Shown here: in pieces, positions 17,464 through 26,486 of the stretch
Layout of the letters: each line of letters starts with the position of its first letter
Position numbering within the stretch: the stretch's first letter is position 1
Assembly (NCBI RefSeq): GCF_001279775.1
Contig: NZ_LGDG01000122.1
Coordinates: 124,001-188,000, forward strand
Origin: Streptomyces sp. MMG1533
GTDB taxonomy: Bacteria > Actinomycetota > Actinomycetes > Streptomycetales > Streptomycetaceae
DNA length: 64,000 bases
Direction of reading: 5' to 3'
Program-made: the position numbers and the translations under genes
Notes under the pieces: model-generated
What the model saw: the letters and a program-made list of their open reading frames with translations, nothing else
Told to the model about the DNA's origin: nothing
The model's database searches: none

Positions 17464-18603
17464 TCAGCGAGTGCCGACCGCCGCGCGCACGGCCCGGCGG
17501 GCCAGCTGGCAGTCGTCGTGCAGCCGCCTGAGCAGCAGCCGCTGTTCCTCGCCGGACGGCGCAGCACCCGGGTGGGCCATTCCCGGTGCCGCCGGGGTCG
17601 CGTCGTGCATGGAACGCTGCACGGCCATCTCGTAGGTACGGATCTCACGGGTCAGCACGAGCATCAGGTTCACGAGGAACGCGTCCCGCGAGGCGGGGCC
17701 CGCCGACTGGGCGATCTGGCTGATCTGCCGCCGGGCCACCGGTGCGTCCCCGAGGACCGACCACAGCGTGGCCAGGTCGTACCCGGGCAGGTACCAGCCC
17801 GCGTGCTCCCAGTCCACCAGCACTGGACCGGCCGGTGACAGGAGAATGTTCGACAGCAGTGCGTCGCCGTGGCAGAACTGGCCCATGCCGTGCCGGCCCG
17901 CGGTCGCCGCGATGCCGTGCAGCAGTTTCTGCAGGTCACCCAGATCCCGGTCGGTGAGCAGGCCCAGCTCGTGGTAGCGGTTGATGCGGGTCGCGTAGTC
18001 CAGCGGGGCATCGAAGGTGCCCGCCGGAGGCCGCCAGGCGTTCAGTCGGCAGATCGCGCCGAGTGCCGCCCTGATGTCCGCACGGGGAGGAGCCTCCGCC
18101 GGATGCCGGTGCAGGGCCGCCACCCGGCCCGGCATCCGCTCGATCACCAGCGTGCAGTTGTCCGGATCCGCCGCGATCAGTCTCGGCACACGCACCGGAG
18201 GGCGGTGCCGGACGAACGAGCGGTATGCGGCTATCTCGTGACGGACCCGCTCGGCCCACGCGGGGGAGTGGTCCAGTAAGCACTTGGCGACGGCGGTGCT
18301 GCGTCCTGTCGTACCGACCAGGAGCACGGAGCGTCCGCTGCGGCGCAGCACCTGCACCGGGGCGAACTCCGGGCAGATCCGGTGCACCGACGCGATCGCC
18401 GTGCGCAGCTGGGCGCCCTGAGGGCCGGACAAGTCGAGTCTCCCGCTGAGCGGTTGGGTGCCGACCCCGGGAACGCGCCGCGTCCTGCCCGCACCGAGCA
18501 CGGGAGCCGTCGGACGCGCGGGGTCGAGGTAGGGGCCGCCACCCACCGGACGGGGGTGCAGCGACCGGGGCGGGGCGGACACGGAGGACGATGCTGCGTA
18601 CAT
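17464..18603 (-). CDS. aminoglycoside-phosphotransferase-like kinase
   Basis: A 379-residue APH/choline-kinase-fold protein. The catalytic loop [10 protein letters not shown] is near residue 243, the metal-binding VDWEHAGWY near 262, and an N-lobe lysine lies in [11 protein letters not shown] near 104. The N-terminal 55 residues are proline-rich and look disordered. The substrate is unknown: members phosphorylate antibiotics, sugars, choline or proteins. It is divergent from the nsdA-like gene, and a 9-bp inverted repeat lies in the shared gap. The ATG at 18603 has only a distant AGGGA. Confidence 0.78.
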   Translation of the reverse strand: MYAASSSVSAPPRSLHPRPVGGGPYLDPARPTAPVLGAGRTRRVPGVGTQPLSGRLDLSGPQGAQLRTAIASVHRICPEFAPVQVLRRSGRSVLLVGTTGRSTAVAKCLLDHSPAWAERVRHEIAAYRSFVRHRPPVRVPRLIAADPDNCTLVIERMPGRVAALHRHPAEAPPRADIRAALGAICRLNAWRPPAGTFDAPLDYATRINRYHELGLLTDRDLGDLQKLLHGIAATAGRHGMGQFCHGDALLSNILLSPAGPVLVDWEHAGWYLPGYDLATLWSVLGDAPVARRQISQIAQSAGPASRDAFLVNLMLVLTREIRTYEMAVQRSMHDATPAAPGMAHPGAAPSGEEQRLLLRRLHDDCQLARRAVRAAVGTR

Positions 18604-18662
18604 GGGCGAAACAGATCCCTTCGTGTGCCTGCGACGACAGTGCGCTGCCCGGCCCGGTCACC

Positions 18663-18688
18663 CGGGTGCATCCTGGGGAATGCACCCG
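18663..18688. promoter_or_regulatory. 9-bp inverted repeat in the phosphotransferase/nsdA gap
   Basis: CGGGTGCAT (18663-18671) and ATGCACCCG (18680-18688) pair perfectly around 8 bases. It sits in the 245-bp divergent gap, so it may be an operator for either gene. Confidence 0.5.
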
Positions 18689-18848
18689 CCGGTTCAGGAT
18701 GGCAACCGGGTCGGGGTGGCGCGTTCCTACCTGACACCGGATGCCCAGTGGCACACCATCTGGCGTGCCCTGGCGAACCCTGGCGAATAGTCGCCCGGCA
18801 ACTCTCACCGGGCTACTGTCAACTCAGCCGAGAACCTGGGGGCTTGAC

Positions 18849-20342
18849 GTGAGCGGACAACCCAACTCCCGCCTATCGGACCTGTTCGGCCTGGCCGGCT
18901 GGTCCAAGGGTGAACTCGCGAGGCTGGTCAACCGGCAGGCGGCGGCCATGGGCCACCCCCAGCTTTCGACCGACACCTCCCGGGTGCGGCGTTGGATCGA
19001 CATGGGAGAGATCCCGCGCGATCCGGTACCGCGGGTGTTGGCGGCGCTGTTCACCGAGCGTCTCGGCCGTGTCGTGACCATCGAGGACCTCGGTCTGGTC
19101 CGGCACGGGCGTGCGGGGAAACGGCAGGGCGACGGGAATGCGGAAAATCCCGACGGAGTGCCGTGGGCGCCCGAGCGGACTGCTGCGGTCCTCACCGAAT
19201 TCACGGGAATGGACCTCATGCTCAACCGACGCGGCTTGGTGGGTGCGGGCGTCGCGCTCACCGCGGGATCCGCACTCAGCAGCGCCATGTACGACTGGCT
19301 GCACACCGATCCGGCCCTGACCGCCGAAGCTCCCCAGTTCGACGACCCCCTGCACGCCGACCCCGCTGGGTTCGACCGCTACGAGGCCGCCCCCATCGGG
19401 TCGCAGGAGATCGAGGAACTGGAGCGCTCCGTCGAGGTGTTCCGGGCCTGGGACGCGGCCCGCGGCGGCGGACTGCAACGCAAGGCAGTCGTGGGCCAGC
19501 TCAACGAAGTGGGCGGCATGCTCGCCTACCGACACCCCGAACATCTCCAGCGACGCCTGTGGGGCGTCGCCGCCAACCTCGCCGTCCTCGCGGGCTGGAT
19601 GTCGCACGACGTCGGCCTGGAGCCCACGGCTCAGAAGTACTTCGTCATCGCCGCCCATGCCGCCAGAGAGGGGGGTGACCGGCCCCGTGCCGGCGAGGCG
19701 CTCTCCCGAGCTGCTCGCCAGATGGTGCACCTGGGCCGGCCCGACGACGCACTCGACCTGATGAAGCTCGCCCAGTCCGGCTCCGGCGACCAGGTGCTGC
19801 CCCGCACCAAGGCGATGCTCTACACCATCGAGGCCTGGGCACAGGCCTCGATGGGCAAGGGCCAGGCCATGCGCCGCACCCTCGGACAGGCGGAGGACCT
19901 CTTCGTCTCCGACCGGGGGGACGTGCCGCCACCGAGCTGGATGCAGACCTTCAAGGAGGAGGACCTGTACGGCATGCAGGCCCTGGCCTACCGCACGCTG
20001 GCCGAGCACGAGCCGGGCGCGGCCGTGCACGCCCAGCACTACGCGGAGAAGGCCCTGGCCCTGCGCAACGACGGACGGGAGCGGTCGAAGATCTTCGACC
20101 ACCTGTCCATGGCCTCCGCCTGCTTCATCGCGGACGACCCCGAACAGGCGGACCGGTACGCACGGTTGGCCCTGATGGCGATGGGGTCGAACTCCTCGCG
20201 CCGCACCTGGGACCGGCTGGGCCAGATGTACCGGCTCACCGCCGAGTACTCCAACTACCCGAAGATCAATGAGCTGCGCGAGGAGATCAGGCTGGCGCTG
20301 CCGAAGACGAAGGGGAAGGGCGGCAGCAGCGCCAGGGCATAG
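18849..20342 (+). CDS. nsdA: NsdA-like TPR regulator, negative regulator of differentiation
   Basis: A 497-residue protein that I recognise as the streptomycete NsdA type. The N-terminus SDLFGLAGWSKGELARLVNR resembles a degenerate helix-turn-helix with VRRWIDMGEIPRDPVPRVLA. The middle and C-terminal parts form TPR-like helices (LEPTAQKYFVIAAHAA, AEHEPGAAVHAQHYAEKALAL). In Streptomyces coelicolor loss of nsdA increases sporulation and antibiotic production, so it acts as a repressor of development; the mechanism is not fully known. A GTG start with a GGGGG stretch 6 bases upstream is used. The assignment rests on remembered family sequence, not a search. Confidence 0.82.
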   Translation: MSGQPNSRLSDLFGLAGWSKGELARLVNRQAAAMGHPQLSTDTSRVRRWIDMGEIPRDPVPRVLAALFTERLGRVVTIEDLGLVRHGRAGKRQGDGNAENPDGVPWAPERTAAVLTEFTGMDLMLNRRGLVGAGVALTAGSALSSAMYDWLHTDPALTAEAPQFDDPLHADPAGFDRYEAAPIGSQEIEELERSVEVFRAWDAARGGGLQRKAVVGQLNEVGGMLAYRHPEHLQRRLWGVAANLAVLAGWMSHDVGLEPTAQKYFVIAAHAAREGGDRPRAGEALSRAARQMVHLGRPDDALDLMKLAQSGSGDQVLPRTKAMLYTIEAWAQASMGKGQAMRRTLGQAEDLFVSDRGDVPPPSWMQTFKEEDLYGMQALAYRTLAEHEPGAAVHAQHYAEKALALRNDGRERSKIFDHLSMASACFIADDPEQADRYARLALMAMGSNSSRRTWDRLGQMYRLTAEYSNYPKINELREEIRLALPKTKGKGGSSARA

Positions 20343-20385
20343 GGAATGACTGGGGTGCTGTGCCCCCGACCTTCCGGTGTTGTTG

Positions 20386-20423
20386 TGCGGTCACCCTGGC
20401 GTTGTCATGCGGTCACCCTGGCG
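20386..20423. repeat. 16-bp direct repeat duplicating the end of the phosphatase gene
   Basis: TGCGGTCACCCTGGCG occurs at 20386-20401 and 20408-20423. The second copy encodes the last residues ARVTA and most of the stop of the phosphatase; the first lies just outside the gene. It looks like a recent short tandem duplication. Confidence 0.75.
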
Positions 20424-21835
20424 AGGAGCACACAGGCGTCGGTCTCGCGCTCGGCCTCGCCGAACTCCTCCACGACCATCCGCACGCAGTCCTGTGCGGT
20501 GCCCGCCTCACCGAACCGTGGGGCCAGGTCGAGGAGACGGTTCACGGCCGCCGCGCCGCTGTGCGTCGGCACCAGCCCGTCGGTGTGCAGCAGGAGCAGG
20601 TCGCCCGGCCGGAGCGTTTCCTCGGTCTGCTCGTACACGGCTCCCGAGGTGGCGCCGAGCAGGACGCCGGCCGGTGCGTGCAGCCTGCGCCCCGTCCCGT
20701 CGCGGAACAGCAACGGGGCGGGGTGCCCGGCCTGCGCCCACACCATGGTGCGGGTCTCGGGCCGGTAGCGGCAGCAGACCGCGCTGCCGAGGGCCGGCTG
20801 CACGGTCGCGTCGAGCAACTGGTTGAGCCAGGCCATCAGCTGACCCGGCTGGGTGCCGGCCATCGCCATGCCGCGTACGGCGCCCAGCAGAGTCGCCATG
20901 CCCGAGGTCACGGCGACTCCGTGTCCGGTGAGGTCGCCGACGCTGAGCAGTGTCTCGCCGTCGGCGAGTTCCAGGACGTCGTACCAGTCGCCGCCGATCA
21001 GTGCGCTCGCCGACGACGGCAGATAGTGGGCCGCCAGGTCGAGCGTCTCGGGGCCCTGGTGCGGGAGCCGCAGGGAGCCGCGCCACGGCGGCAGCACAGC
21101 TTCCTGCAGCTCGACCGCGAGCCGGTGCTCGGCCTGCGCGCGGTGCCGGTGACGCTGTAACGAGTCACGGGTCTCGCTCACCGTCCGTTGGCTGCGGCGC
21201 AGTTCACTGACGTCCCGCAGTACCGCCCACATGGACGCGGTGCTGCCGTCGGTGTCGAGCACGGGCTCGCCCATCATGTGCACGGTCCGTACGTCGCCGT
21301 CCGGGCGTACCACCCGGAACTCGCCGTCGATGGGCTTGGCGTCGACGAGGCAGTCGGTGACCATCGCCGTCAGCCTCGGGCGATCCTCGTCGAACACCAC
21401 GGACGGCAGCTCGTCGAGAGTCAGCGGGGGAGCGGCGGGGTCACGGCCCAGGATCTGGTAGAGCTCACCGGACCAACCGGCCTCGTCCGTCAGCAGGTTC
21501 CACTCCGCGCTGCCGACCCGGCTGAGGAGCGAGCCGCGCCGGGGAGCGGGCGGCACGGCACGGGCGGCGGGCGCCGCCTCCTGCGAGGCGGGTACGGGCG
21601 GCGGGCCGTCCCGCAGCTGGGCCAAGTGCTCGTCCAGGTCGTCGAGTTGGTGCAGCGCGAGGTCGTACAGCGCGCGCTGCCACCGGTCCTGCGGGTCGGA
21701 ACCGTCACTCTGCGTGTCCCGGCGTACGGCGTCCATGTCGCCCTTGAGCCGACGCGTCTGCGAAATGAGCGCGTCGACCGAGCCGCGTCCTGGCGGCTGG
21801 GCGGCTGGGCGGTCCGCAGAGAGATGGGACGGCAT
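20405..21835 (-). CDS. PAS-PP2C (SpoIIE/RsbU-type) serine phosphatase
   Basis: A 476-residue cytosolic signalling phosphatase. The N-terminal part (about 1-75) looks coiled-coil, a PAS-type domain is about 105-225 (GEFRVVRPDGDVRTVHMMGEP), a short coiled linker follows, and the PP2C catalytic domain spans about 265-476. Metal-binding motifs are IGGDWYDVLEL near 280 and VGDLTGHGVAVTSGMATLLGA near 299; HTDGLVPT and DDAC-like ETDACVLL close it. Such enzymes dephosphorylate anti-sigma-factor antagonists. No kinase or antagonist is adjacent. The ATG at 21835 has GGAG six bases upstream; the frame extends 43 codons further without domain content. Confidence 0.86.
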   Translation of the reverse strand: MPSHLSADRPAAQPPGRGSVDALISQTRRLKGDMDAVRRDTQSDGSDPQDRWQRALYDLALHQLDDLDEHLAQLRDGPPPVPASQEAAPAARAVPPAPRRGSLLSRVGSAEWNLLTDEAGWSGELYQILGRDPAAPPLTLDELPSVVFDEDRPRLTAMVTDCLVDAKPIDGEFRVVRPDGDVRTVHMMGEPVLDTDGSTASMWAVLRDVSELRRSQRTVSETRDSLQRHRHRAQAEHRLAVELQEAVLPPWRGSLRLPHQGPETLDLAAHYLPSSASALIGGDWYDVLELADGETLLSVGDLTGHGVAVTSGMATLLGAVRGMAMAGTQPGQLMAWLNQLLDATVQPALGSAVCCRYRPETRTMVWAQAGHPAPLLFRDGTGRRLHAPAGVLLGATSGAVYEQTEETLRPGDLLLLHTDGLVPTHSGAAAVNRLLDLAPRFGEAGTAQDCVRMVVEEFGEAERETDACVLLARVTA

Positions 21836-22250
21836 GACGCACTCCGATGCGGGGACGGTACGACCAAGGCGGGCGGAAGGACCGTTACGACTGTTGCACA
21901 GCCCGCGACGCCCTGTAAGGGATTTGGCAACAACCGATACGGGGGTGCATCTGGCATATGCCACAGTCTTTACAGGGTGGGACCGGCGTACGTCCGGCGT
22001 ATGTCGCCGGGTGGGTCAAGTCGTAGAAGAGGTACGTGACTTGACGGACCGTCGGGATGGTCGACGGAGTGTTCATTTGTGTGTTCGACGGCACTGTGTT
22101 CTAGGCAGTGTGGCATATGTGGATCGGGCCGTGCCAGGGGGGGAGGCGGGGTTCGGATCGACTGTGCGGGATCGGGTGGGCGTGACGCAGGTCACAAAAT
22201 CCATACGTGGGTCGGCGTAATGCGAACGGCCCTTGCGAGCTCGTAATGGC
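21836..22250. promoter_or_regulatory. divergent regulatory gap between phosphatase and SsgA-like gene
   Basis: This 415-bp gap has no supported gene. It holds CCCTGTAA (21911-21918) inverted against TTACAGGG (21970-21977). Inside that pair is the palindrome TGGCATATGCCA (21952-21963), and a related TGGCATATG recurs near 22111. A Crp-type site lies at 22182-22195. The density of motifs suggests tight developmental control. Confidence 0.5.
22182..22195. promoter_or_regulatory. Crp-like binding site upstream of the SsgA-like gene
   Basis: GTGACGCAGGTCAC is a palindrome that fits the streptomycete Crp consensus GTG-N6-GNCAC exactly. It is followed by a short A-tract and lies 55 bp before the SsgA-like start, a suitable distance for activation. 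Confidence 0.65.
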
Positions 22251-22664
22251 ATGGACATCACGCTTGCACAGCCCGCCCGCGCCCGACTGATCACCGCGGA
22301 GAACCAGGAACTGCCCGTTCCCGCCACGCTCCGCTATCTCTCCGTGGATCCGCTGGCGGTGCACGTCGACTTTCCGCCCGAGGTCGCCCTGGACGGTGAG
22401 GGGGCCACCTGGACCTTCGCCCGGGGTCTGCTGGAGGAGGGGCTGGCCGGCCCGGCCGGGAGTGGTGACGTACATCTGTGGCCGTGCGGCTCGGACCGTA
22501 CGGTCGTGGAGCTCCACTCGCCGTACGGAATGGCCCTGCTCCAGTTCGACACGGCAGCCCTGCGCCGCTTCCTGCTGCGGACGTACGCGGTGGTGGGCGC
22601 CGGGTCGGAGGACGTCGGCGCCGCCGTCGAGCAGGGGCTGACCTCGCTGTTCGGCAGCGTCTGA
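22251..22664 (+). CDS. SsgA-like sporulation/cell-division regulator (SALP)
   Basis: A 137-residue protein of the actinobacterial SsgA-like family. Key features are LPVPATLRYLSVDPLAVHVDFPPEV near 20-45, TWTFARGLLEEGL near 52-64, GDVHLWPCG, and FLLRTYAVVGAGSED. These proteins steer septum placement and spore-wall maturation, acting with FtsZ/FtsI. Which SALP this is (SsgB to SsgG) I cannot say. The ATG at 22251 is preferred over a GTG 18 bases earlier. A Crp-like site and other palindromes lie upstream. Confidence 0.85.
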   Translation: MDITLAQPARARLITAENQELPVPATLRYLSVDPLAVHVDFPPEVALDGEGATWTFARGLLEEGLAGPAGSGDVHLWPCGSDRTVVELHSPYGMALLQFDTAALRRFLLRTYAVVGAGSEDVGAAVEQGLTSLFGSV

Positions 22665-22680
22665 CGTGCCTCGGCGGGCC

Positions 22681-23778
22681 TCAGTACCGCAGTACTCCCG
22701 CGATCCCGTCCGCGTCGCCCAGCGTGCCGTCCGGGACGAAGCGCACCTCGGCGCCGGTCTCCAGGCACTGTTCGACGATCTCGTCCACGATGTCCTCGCG
22801 GGCGTCGAGGTCGCCGCCGGCCGCCGGGATCAGGTGGTTGCCGCCGTCGTCGCGGACCGTCACCCGGTAGTTCTCCTCGACGGCCAGCAGCCGTACGCGG
22901 CCCTGGCGGGCGTTCTGCCACAGCTCGTCGACCCCGGCGGCGAATGCCCGGTGGCCGCGGGCCGATTCGAGCTCCCGAGTCACGGAGTCGGTGCTCTTGC
23001 GCGCCTCGGCGGCGATCAGCGGCCGGACCGCCTGCCACACGGCGTCGGGGGTCCCGTGCGCAAGCCCGCCGTGCGGTACGTGGACGGCGTTCTTGGTGAC
23101 GCTGCCGACCTCGTCCAGCAGGGACAGCGCGGCCGTCTCGCCGGTGACGTACAGCGGCCTCGCCTGTTCGCGCAGTACCGCGCCCATCGCGGTGTCCACC
23201 TCGCGCAGGAACTGGCGCGTTCCCTCGTCCCGGAAGGTGCTCGGTAGATCGCCGATCTGTTCCTGGCGTTCGGCGTCGAAGTTCTCGCGGCTCCGTGTCA
23301 GCGGGAAGTCGCCGGTGCGGTCCTCGGTGACACGGTCCGTACCGCCGCTCCACAGGGTGACCTGGTCAGCGGAGACCGAGAGCACCCAGAAGGGCTGCTC
23401 GGCGGCCTGTGCGGAGACCAGGTTGCGGGTGAGGAAGGTGTCCGACAGCACCACGCGTTCGGGCACAGGGCGGGCCAGCGACCACACCTGGTGCTCACCC
23501 GGAGCGGCGAAGATGACCAGGCCGTCCTCGGCGTGCGCCAGGTCGACCTCGGTGAGGGCCTGGTCGAGCTGCCGGGAGACGTCGAGGCGCCGATCCCGGG
23601 GGACCGCGGGATCGGCCTCCAGCTGCTTCTTGGCCTCGGCCACGACATTGCGCAGCCGGACCGGATCCTGGGCGTTCTCGGGCTCCCGGCGATGCGTCGG
23701 CGTCAGCACGGACACCGCCGGATAGGGGCGCGGGCGCCGCAGCTCGGTGAGGGTCGTTTGACTGAGTGCGTGCTCCAT
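22681..23778 (-). CDS. baeRF family protein (bacterial archaeo-eukaryotic release factor-like)
   Basis: A 365-residue soluble protein resembling the bacterial eRF1/Pelota-like baeRF family. The N-terminal part has YPAVSVLTPTHRREPENAQDPVRLRNVV near 15-42, a middle domain has WVLSVSADQVTLWSGG, and the C-terminal part has PLYVTGETAALSLLDEV and a TGAEVRFVPDGTLGDADGIAGVLRY end typical of these proteins. They are predicted to act in ribosome rescue or hibernation; direct evidence is limited. The ATG at 23778 gives the best family N-terminus; no clear ribosome site is visible. It is convergent with the SsgA-like gene, 16 bp away. Confidence 0.75.
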   Translation of the reverse strand: MEHALSQTTLTELRRPRPYPAVSVLTPTHRREPENAQDPVRLRNVVAEAKKQLEADPAVPRDRRLDVSRQLDQALTEVDLAHAEDGLVIFAAPGEHQVWSLARPVPERVVLSDTFLTRNLVSAQAAEQPFWVLSVSADQVTLWSGGTDRVTEDRTGDFPLTRSRENFDAERQEQIGDLPSTFRDEGTRQFLREVDTAMGAVLREQARPLYVTGETAALSLLDEVGSVTKNAVHVPHGGLAHGTPDAVWQAVRPLIAAEARKSTDSVTRELESARGHRAFAAGVDELWQNARQGRVRLLAVEENYRVTVRDDGGNHLIPAAGGDLDAREDIVDEIVEQCLETGAEVRFVPDGTLGDADGIAGVLRY

Positions 23779-23874
23779 AAACAGCACGATAGGGCTGAAT
23801 CGCCGATCGGGCATTAGGGGCAACCAAGTCGGGCAATCCCGGCAACTCGCTGCCGGCGTCGCTCGAGTCGCCGG

Positions 23875-24360
23875 ATGACGTTCTCGGCATCACCGACGCA
23901 CGACACCGATGCCCCACCGTCGCAGGACGCCCGTGCGCAGGCCGACACGCAGACCGAGGCACCTCCCACCGCGAAGCTGACGCTGTCGACGCTCACCACC
24001 ATGGTCGTCGGCTCGATGGTCGGCGCGGGTGTCTTCTCCCTGCCGAGCAGGTTCGTGCAGGAGACGGGCGTGGCCGGTGCGCTGATCGCCTGGGCCGTCG
24101 CCGGTACCGGCACGCTGATGCCCGCCTTCGTCGTCCACGCGCCGCCGTCGAGGACGGACTCGACGCTCGCGGTGCGCCGGCCTGATCTCGACGCCGGGTG
24201 TACGCATACGCCAAGCCGGCTCCGGTCAATACCTCGGCGGCCGACGGCTCTTCTCGCCGCGCGAACTCGTCATCCTCGCCGTCTCGGTCGCCGGGGTGGT
24301 CGTCGGGATCGCGGCCCTGGCCCGGGGCTGGATCAGCCAGTACCTCGCGCCGGCCCGTGA
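23875..24360 (+). pseudogene. arginine/ornithine antiporter remnant (arcD-like), internally deleted and frameshifted
   Basis: The start matches an APA-type ArcD permease: LSTLTTMVVGSMVGAGVFSLP and [21 protein letters not shown] form the first membrane segments, then [17 protein letters not shown] follows in another frame near 24198, then AG-x-GQYLGG in a third after a lost base. After that the sequence jumps to the C-terminal text [21 protein letters not shown] (about 24245-24310), so some 300 residues of transporter are missing. The product cannot transport. It is the antiporter half of an arginine deiminase operon remnant; the deiminase piece follows directly. Confidence 0.75.
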
Positions 24361-24374
24361 GTCGACCGGGGGCG

Positions 24375-24594
24375 CGAGTACCTGGTGCCGCCGCTGCCCC
24401 GAACTCGACTGGCGGCAGGCGACGTTCGAGGGCGGCGACATCATGCCGGTCGGGGGCGGTGTCGTCTTGATGGGCATGAGTCAACGCATCTCACGCCAGG
24501 CCATCACCCAGGTCGCCAAGGCACGGTTCGACCAGGGTGCCGCCGAGCACGTGATCGTCGCCGGCATGCCCAGACTGTGCTCCGCAGGCCCCAC
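24375..24594 (+). pseudogene. arginine deiminase C-terminal fragment (arcA-like)
   Basis: In the frame read through 24375-24590 the text is [20 protein letters not shown], then [23 protein letters not shown] and [14 protein letters not shown]. This is the conserved C-terminal half of arginine deiminase up to, but not including, the catalytic cysteine end. The N-terminal two thirds and the last 60 residues are missing. With the antiporter fragment it marks a lost arginine deiminase (arginine to citrulline plus ammonia) operon. It ends against the convergent peptidase gene. Confidence 0.78.
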
Positions 24595-24605
24595 CGGGAG
24601 GTGCC

Positions 24606-26204
24606 TCAGCGGCCGTCGTCCTCCGGCCCGCAGGAACTGCCGTCGGGCGGCAGGGAGCCGTACAGCAGGAATGCGTCGACCTTGCGGTGTACGCACTTGG
24701 AGGACGCGTAACCGGTGTGGCCCTCGCCCTTGTTGTCGAGCACCACGGCCGAGTCGCCCAGGCGCTCGGCCGTCTCCACGGTCCAGCGGTACGGGGTCGC
24801 CGGGTCGCCCCGGGTGCCGACGAGGAGCATCTTCGGGGTGCGGACGTCACGCACCTCGTCGCGGATGAAGTCGGTGCCCTTGGGACGGCCGTAGCACGTG
24901 AGCACCTCCGTGAGCCGGTAGCGGCCGAACACCGGTGACGCCTGCTCGTACTCGGCGCGCAGCCGGCCGAGGTCCTTGGCGATCCGGCGCGCACTGGGGC
25001 GGTCGGGATCGTCCGCGCAGTTGATCGCCATCAGTGCCGCCGGAAGATTGTCGAGCGGTACGTCCTCCTGATCGACCAGGCCGCCGCCCGTACCGTCGTC
25101 GGCGCGGAGAGCGACGGCTCCACCGGCACGGAAGCCCGATCCACCGCCGGAGAACCAGAGCAGCGGCCCCGTGTCGCCGTCCTCGACCAGTGCGGCGAGC
25201 GCCCGCTCCAAGGACGGCCACAGCTCCTTGCTGTAGAGGGCCTGGCTGATGGCGCCGACCAGGTCCTGCCCGGTGAAGTCCTCGCCGAAGTCGGTCGGCA
25301 CCGGATCCTGGTCGAGCGAGTCGACGAGGCGTACGACCTCCTCCCGGGCCGTGCGCGCGTCCGTACCGAACGGACAGGCGATGTCCTTCACGCACCAGTC
25401 GACGAAGTCCTCGAGAGCCGTCTGCTGGCCCCTGGCGCCAGCCATGCCCTGCTCGGTCAGCGGCTCGGTGAGCGTGTCCACGCCGTCGAGAACCATCCGG
25501 CCGACCTTCTTGGGGAACTGGGCCGCGTACACCGCGCCGAGTCGGCTCCCGTAGGAGAAGCCCAGGTAGTTGAGCTTCTTGTCGCCGACGGCCTGGCGCA
25601 TCACATCGAGGTCGCGCGAGGCGTTCACCGTGCCGATGTGCGGCAGGACGGGACCGGAATGCTTGGTGCATGCGTCGGCCGCCTTCCGCAACTGCTTGAG
25701 GACGGTCTGCGGATCGTCGTCGACGTCCGCCTCCGTCGCCGCCGCGGCCTCGTCGGAACCGTCGCCGCAGGTGACCGGTGAGGACCGGCCGACGCCGCGG
25801 GGATCGAAGGACACCACGTCGTAGCCGTTGGTCAGACTCATGAAGTCCTTGCCGCCGGCGGCGAGTTCACTGACGCCCGCGCCACCGGGGCCGCCGAAGT
25901 TCAGCAGCACCGAGCCGCGCGACTTCCCCGTCGCCCGGTAGCGGGCGAGAGCCAGATCGAGGGTGCCGGCCCGCGGCCTGGCGTAGTCGAGGGGGACGGT
26001 GACCTTCCCGCACTGGAGGTCCTTCGGCGTATCCACGCCGTCGCACTTCGACCACGTGACCTTCTGGCGGTAGAACCGCGACAGGTCGGCCTCGGAACCG
26101 TCCGGGCCCACCGCCCCCAGCCCCGCGCCGAGCAGGGCCAGGCCGACGCCTGCGGTGATCGAGCAGCGACGGAGCGTGGGCCGAGTCGACAGCTTGGCCG
26201 GCAT
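24606..26204 (-). CDS. secreted alpha/beta-hydrolase, tripeptidyl aminopeptidase (TAP) family
   Basis: A 532-residue exported serine peptidase. A signal region ([23 protein letters not shown]) ends near 35. The hydrolase fold starts with [11 protein letters not shown]; the nucleophile elbow is GFSYGS near residue 214. The C-terminal TAP-like domain carries [13 protein letters not shown] (acid) and NKGEGHTGY (histidine) near 490. Family members such as Streptomyces Tap, SlpD and SlpE remove N-terminal tri- or dipeptides from secreted proteins. TGGAGG five bases before the ATG fixes the start. It probably lost its old neighbours when the arc locus decayed. Confidence 0.85.
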   Translation of the reverse strand: MPAKLSTRPTLRRCSITAGVGLALLGAGLGAVGPDGSEADLSRFYRQKVTWSKCDGVDTPKDLQCGKVTVPLDYARPRAGTLDLALARYRATGKSRGSVLLNFGGPGGAGVSELAAGGKDFMSLTNGYDVVSFDPRGVGRSSPVTCGDGSDEAAAATEADVDDDPQTVLKQLRKAADACTKHSGPVLPHIGTVNASRDLDVMRQAVGDKKLNYLGFSYGSRLGAVYAAQFPKKVGRMVLDGVDTLTEPLTEQGMAGARGQQTALEDFVDWCVKDIACPFGTDARTAREEVVRLVDSLDQDPVPTDFGEDFTGQDLVGAISQALYSKELWPSLERALAALVEDGDTGPLLWFSGGGSGFRAGGAVALRADDGTGGGLVDQEDVPLDNLPAALMAINCADDPDRPSARRIAKDLGRLRAEYEQASPVFGRYRLTEVLTCYGRPKGTDFIRDEVRDVRTPKMLLVGTRGDPATPYRWTVETAERLGDSAVVLDNKGEGHTGYASSKCVHRKVDAFLLYGSLPPDGSSCGPEDDGR

Positions 26205-26486
26205 GGATGCCTCCAGGGACGCCTGCCGCGGACCGGGACCGGCGCCCGGTCCGAGCGCCCTCGATCACGATAAGCGCAGCTCTCGGGGCCCGCCTCCGGA
26301 CGAGCGGGGCCGCCGAGGGCGCCCTGCCCTGTGCCCATCGATGCGCATACGACGGTTTTGCCTACAGTTCGACAACTGTGACCCTCGATGGAGTGAAATG
26401 CCGAAAAGCCATAACTCGGACGGTTCGCCCGCGTTCTATCCGGTGCGGGCGAGTGCCCGTGACCATGTCTGGAAGGCAGGGAACCT

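Noticed and set aside
14248..17838. An open plus-strand frame of 1196 codons across several genes
   Set aside because: It is the shadow of the CGNR, hypothetical and amidase genes; its translation is Arg/Ala/Gly-rich with no family motif, which is normal in high-GC DNA.
24296..24868. A continuous gene at 24296-24868
   Set aside because: Only the stretch to about 24590 carries arginine deiminase similarity; the rest is antisense to the peptidase gene.
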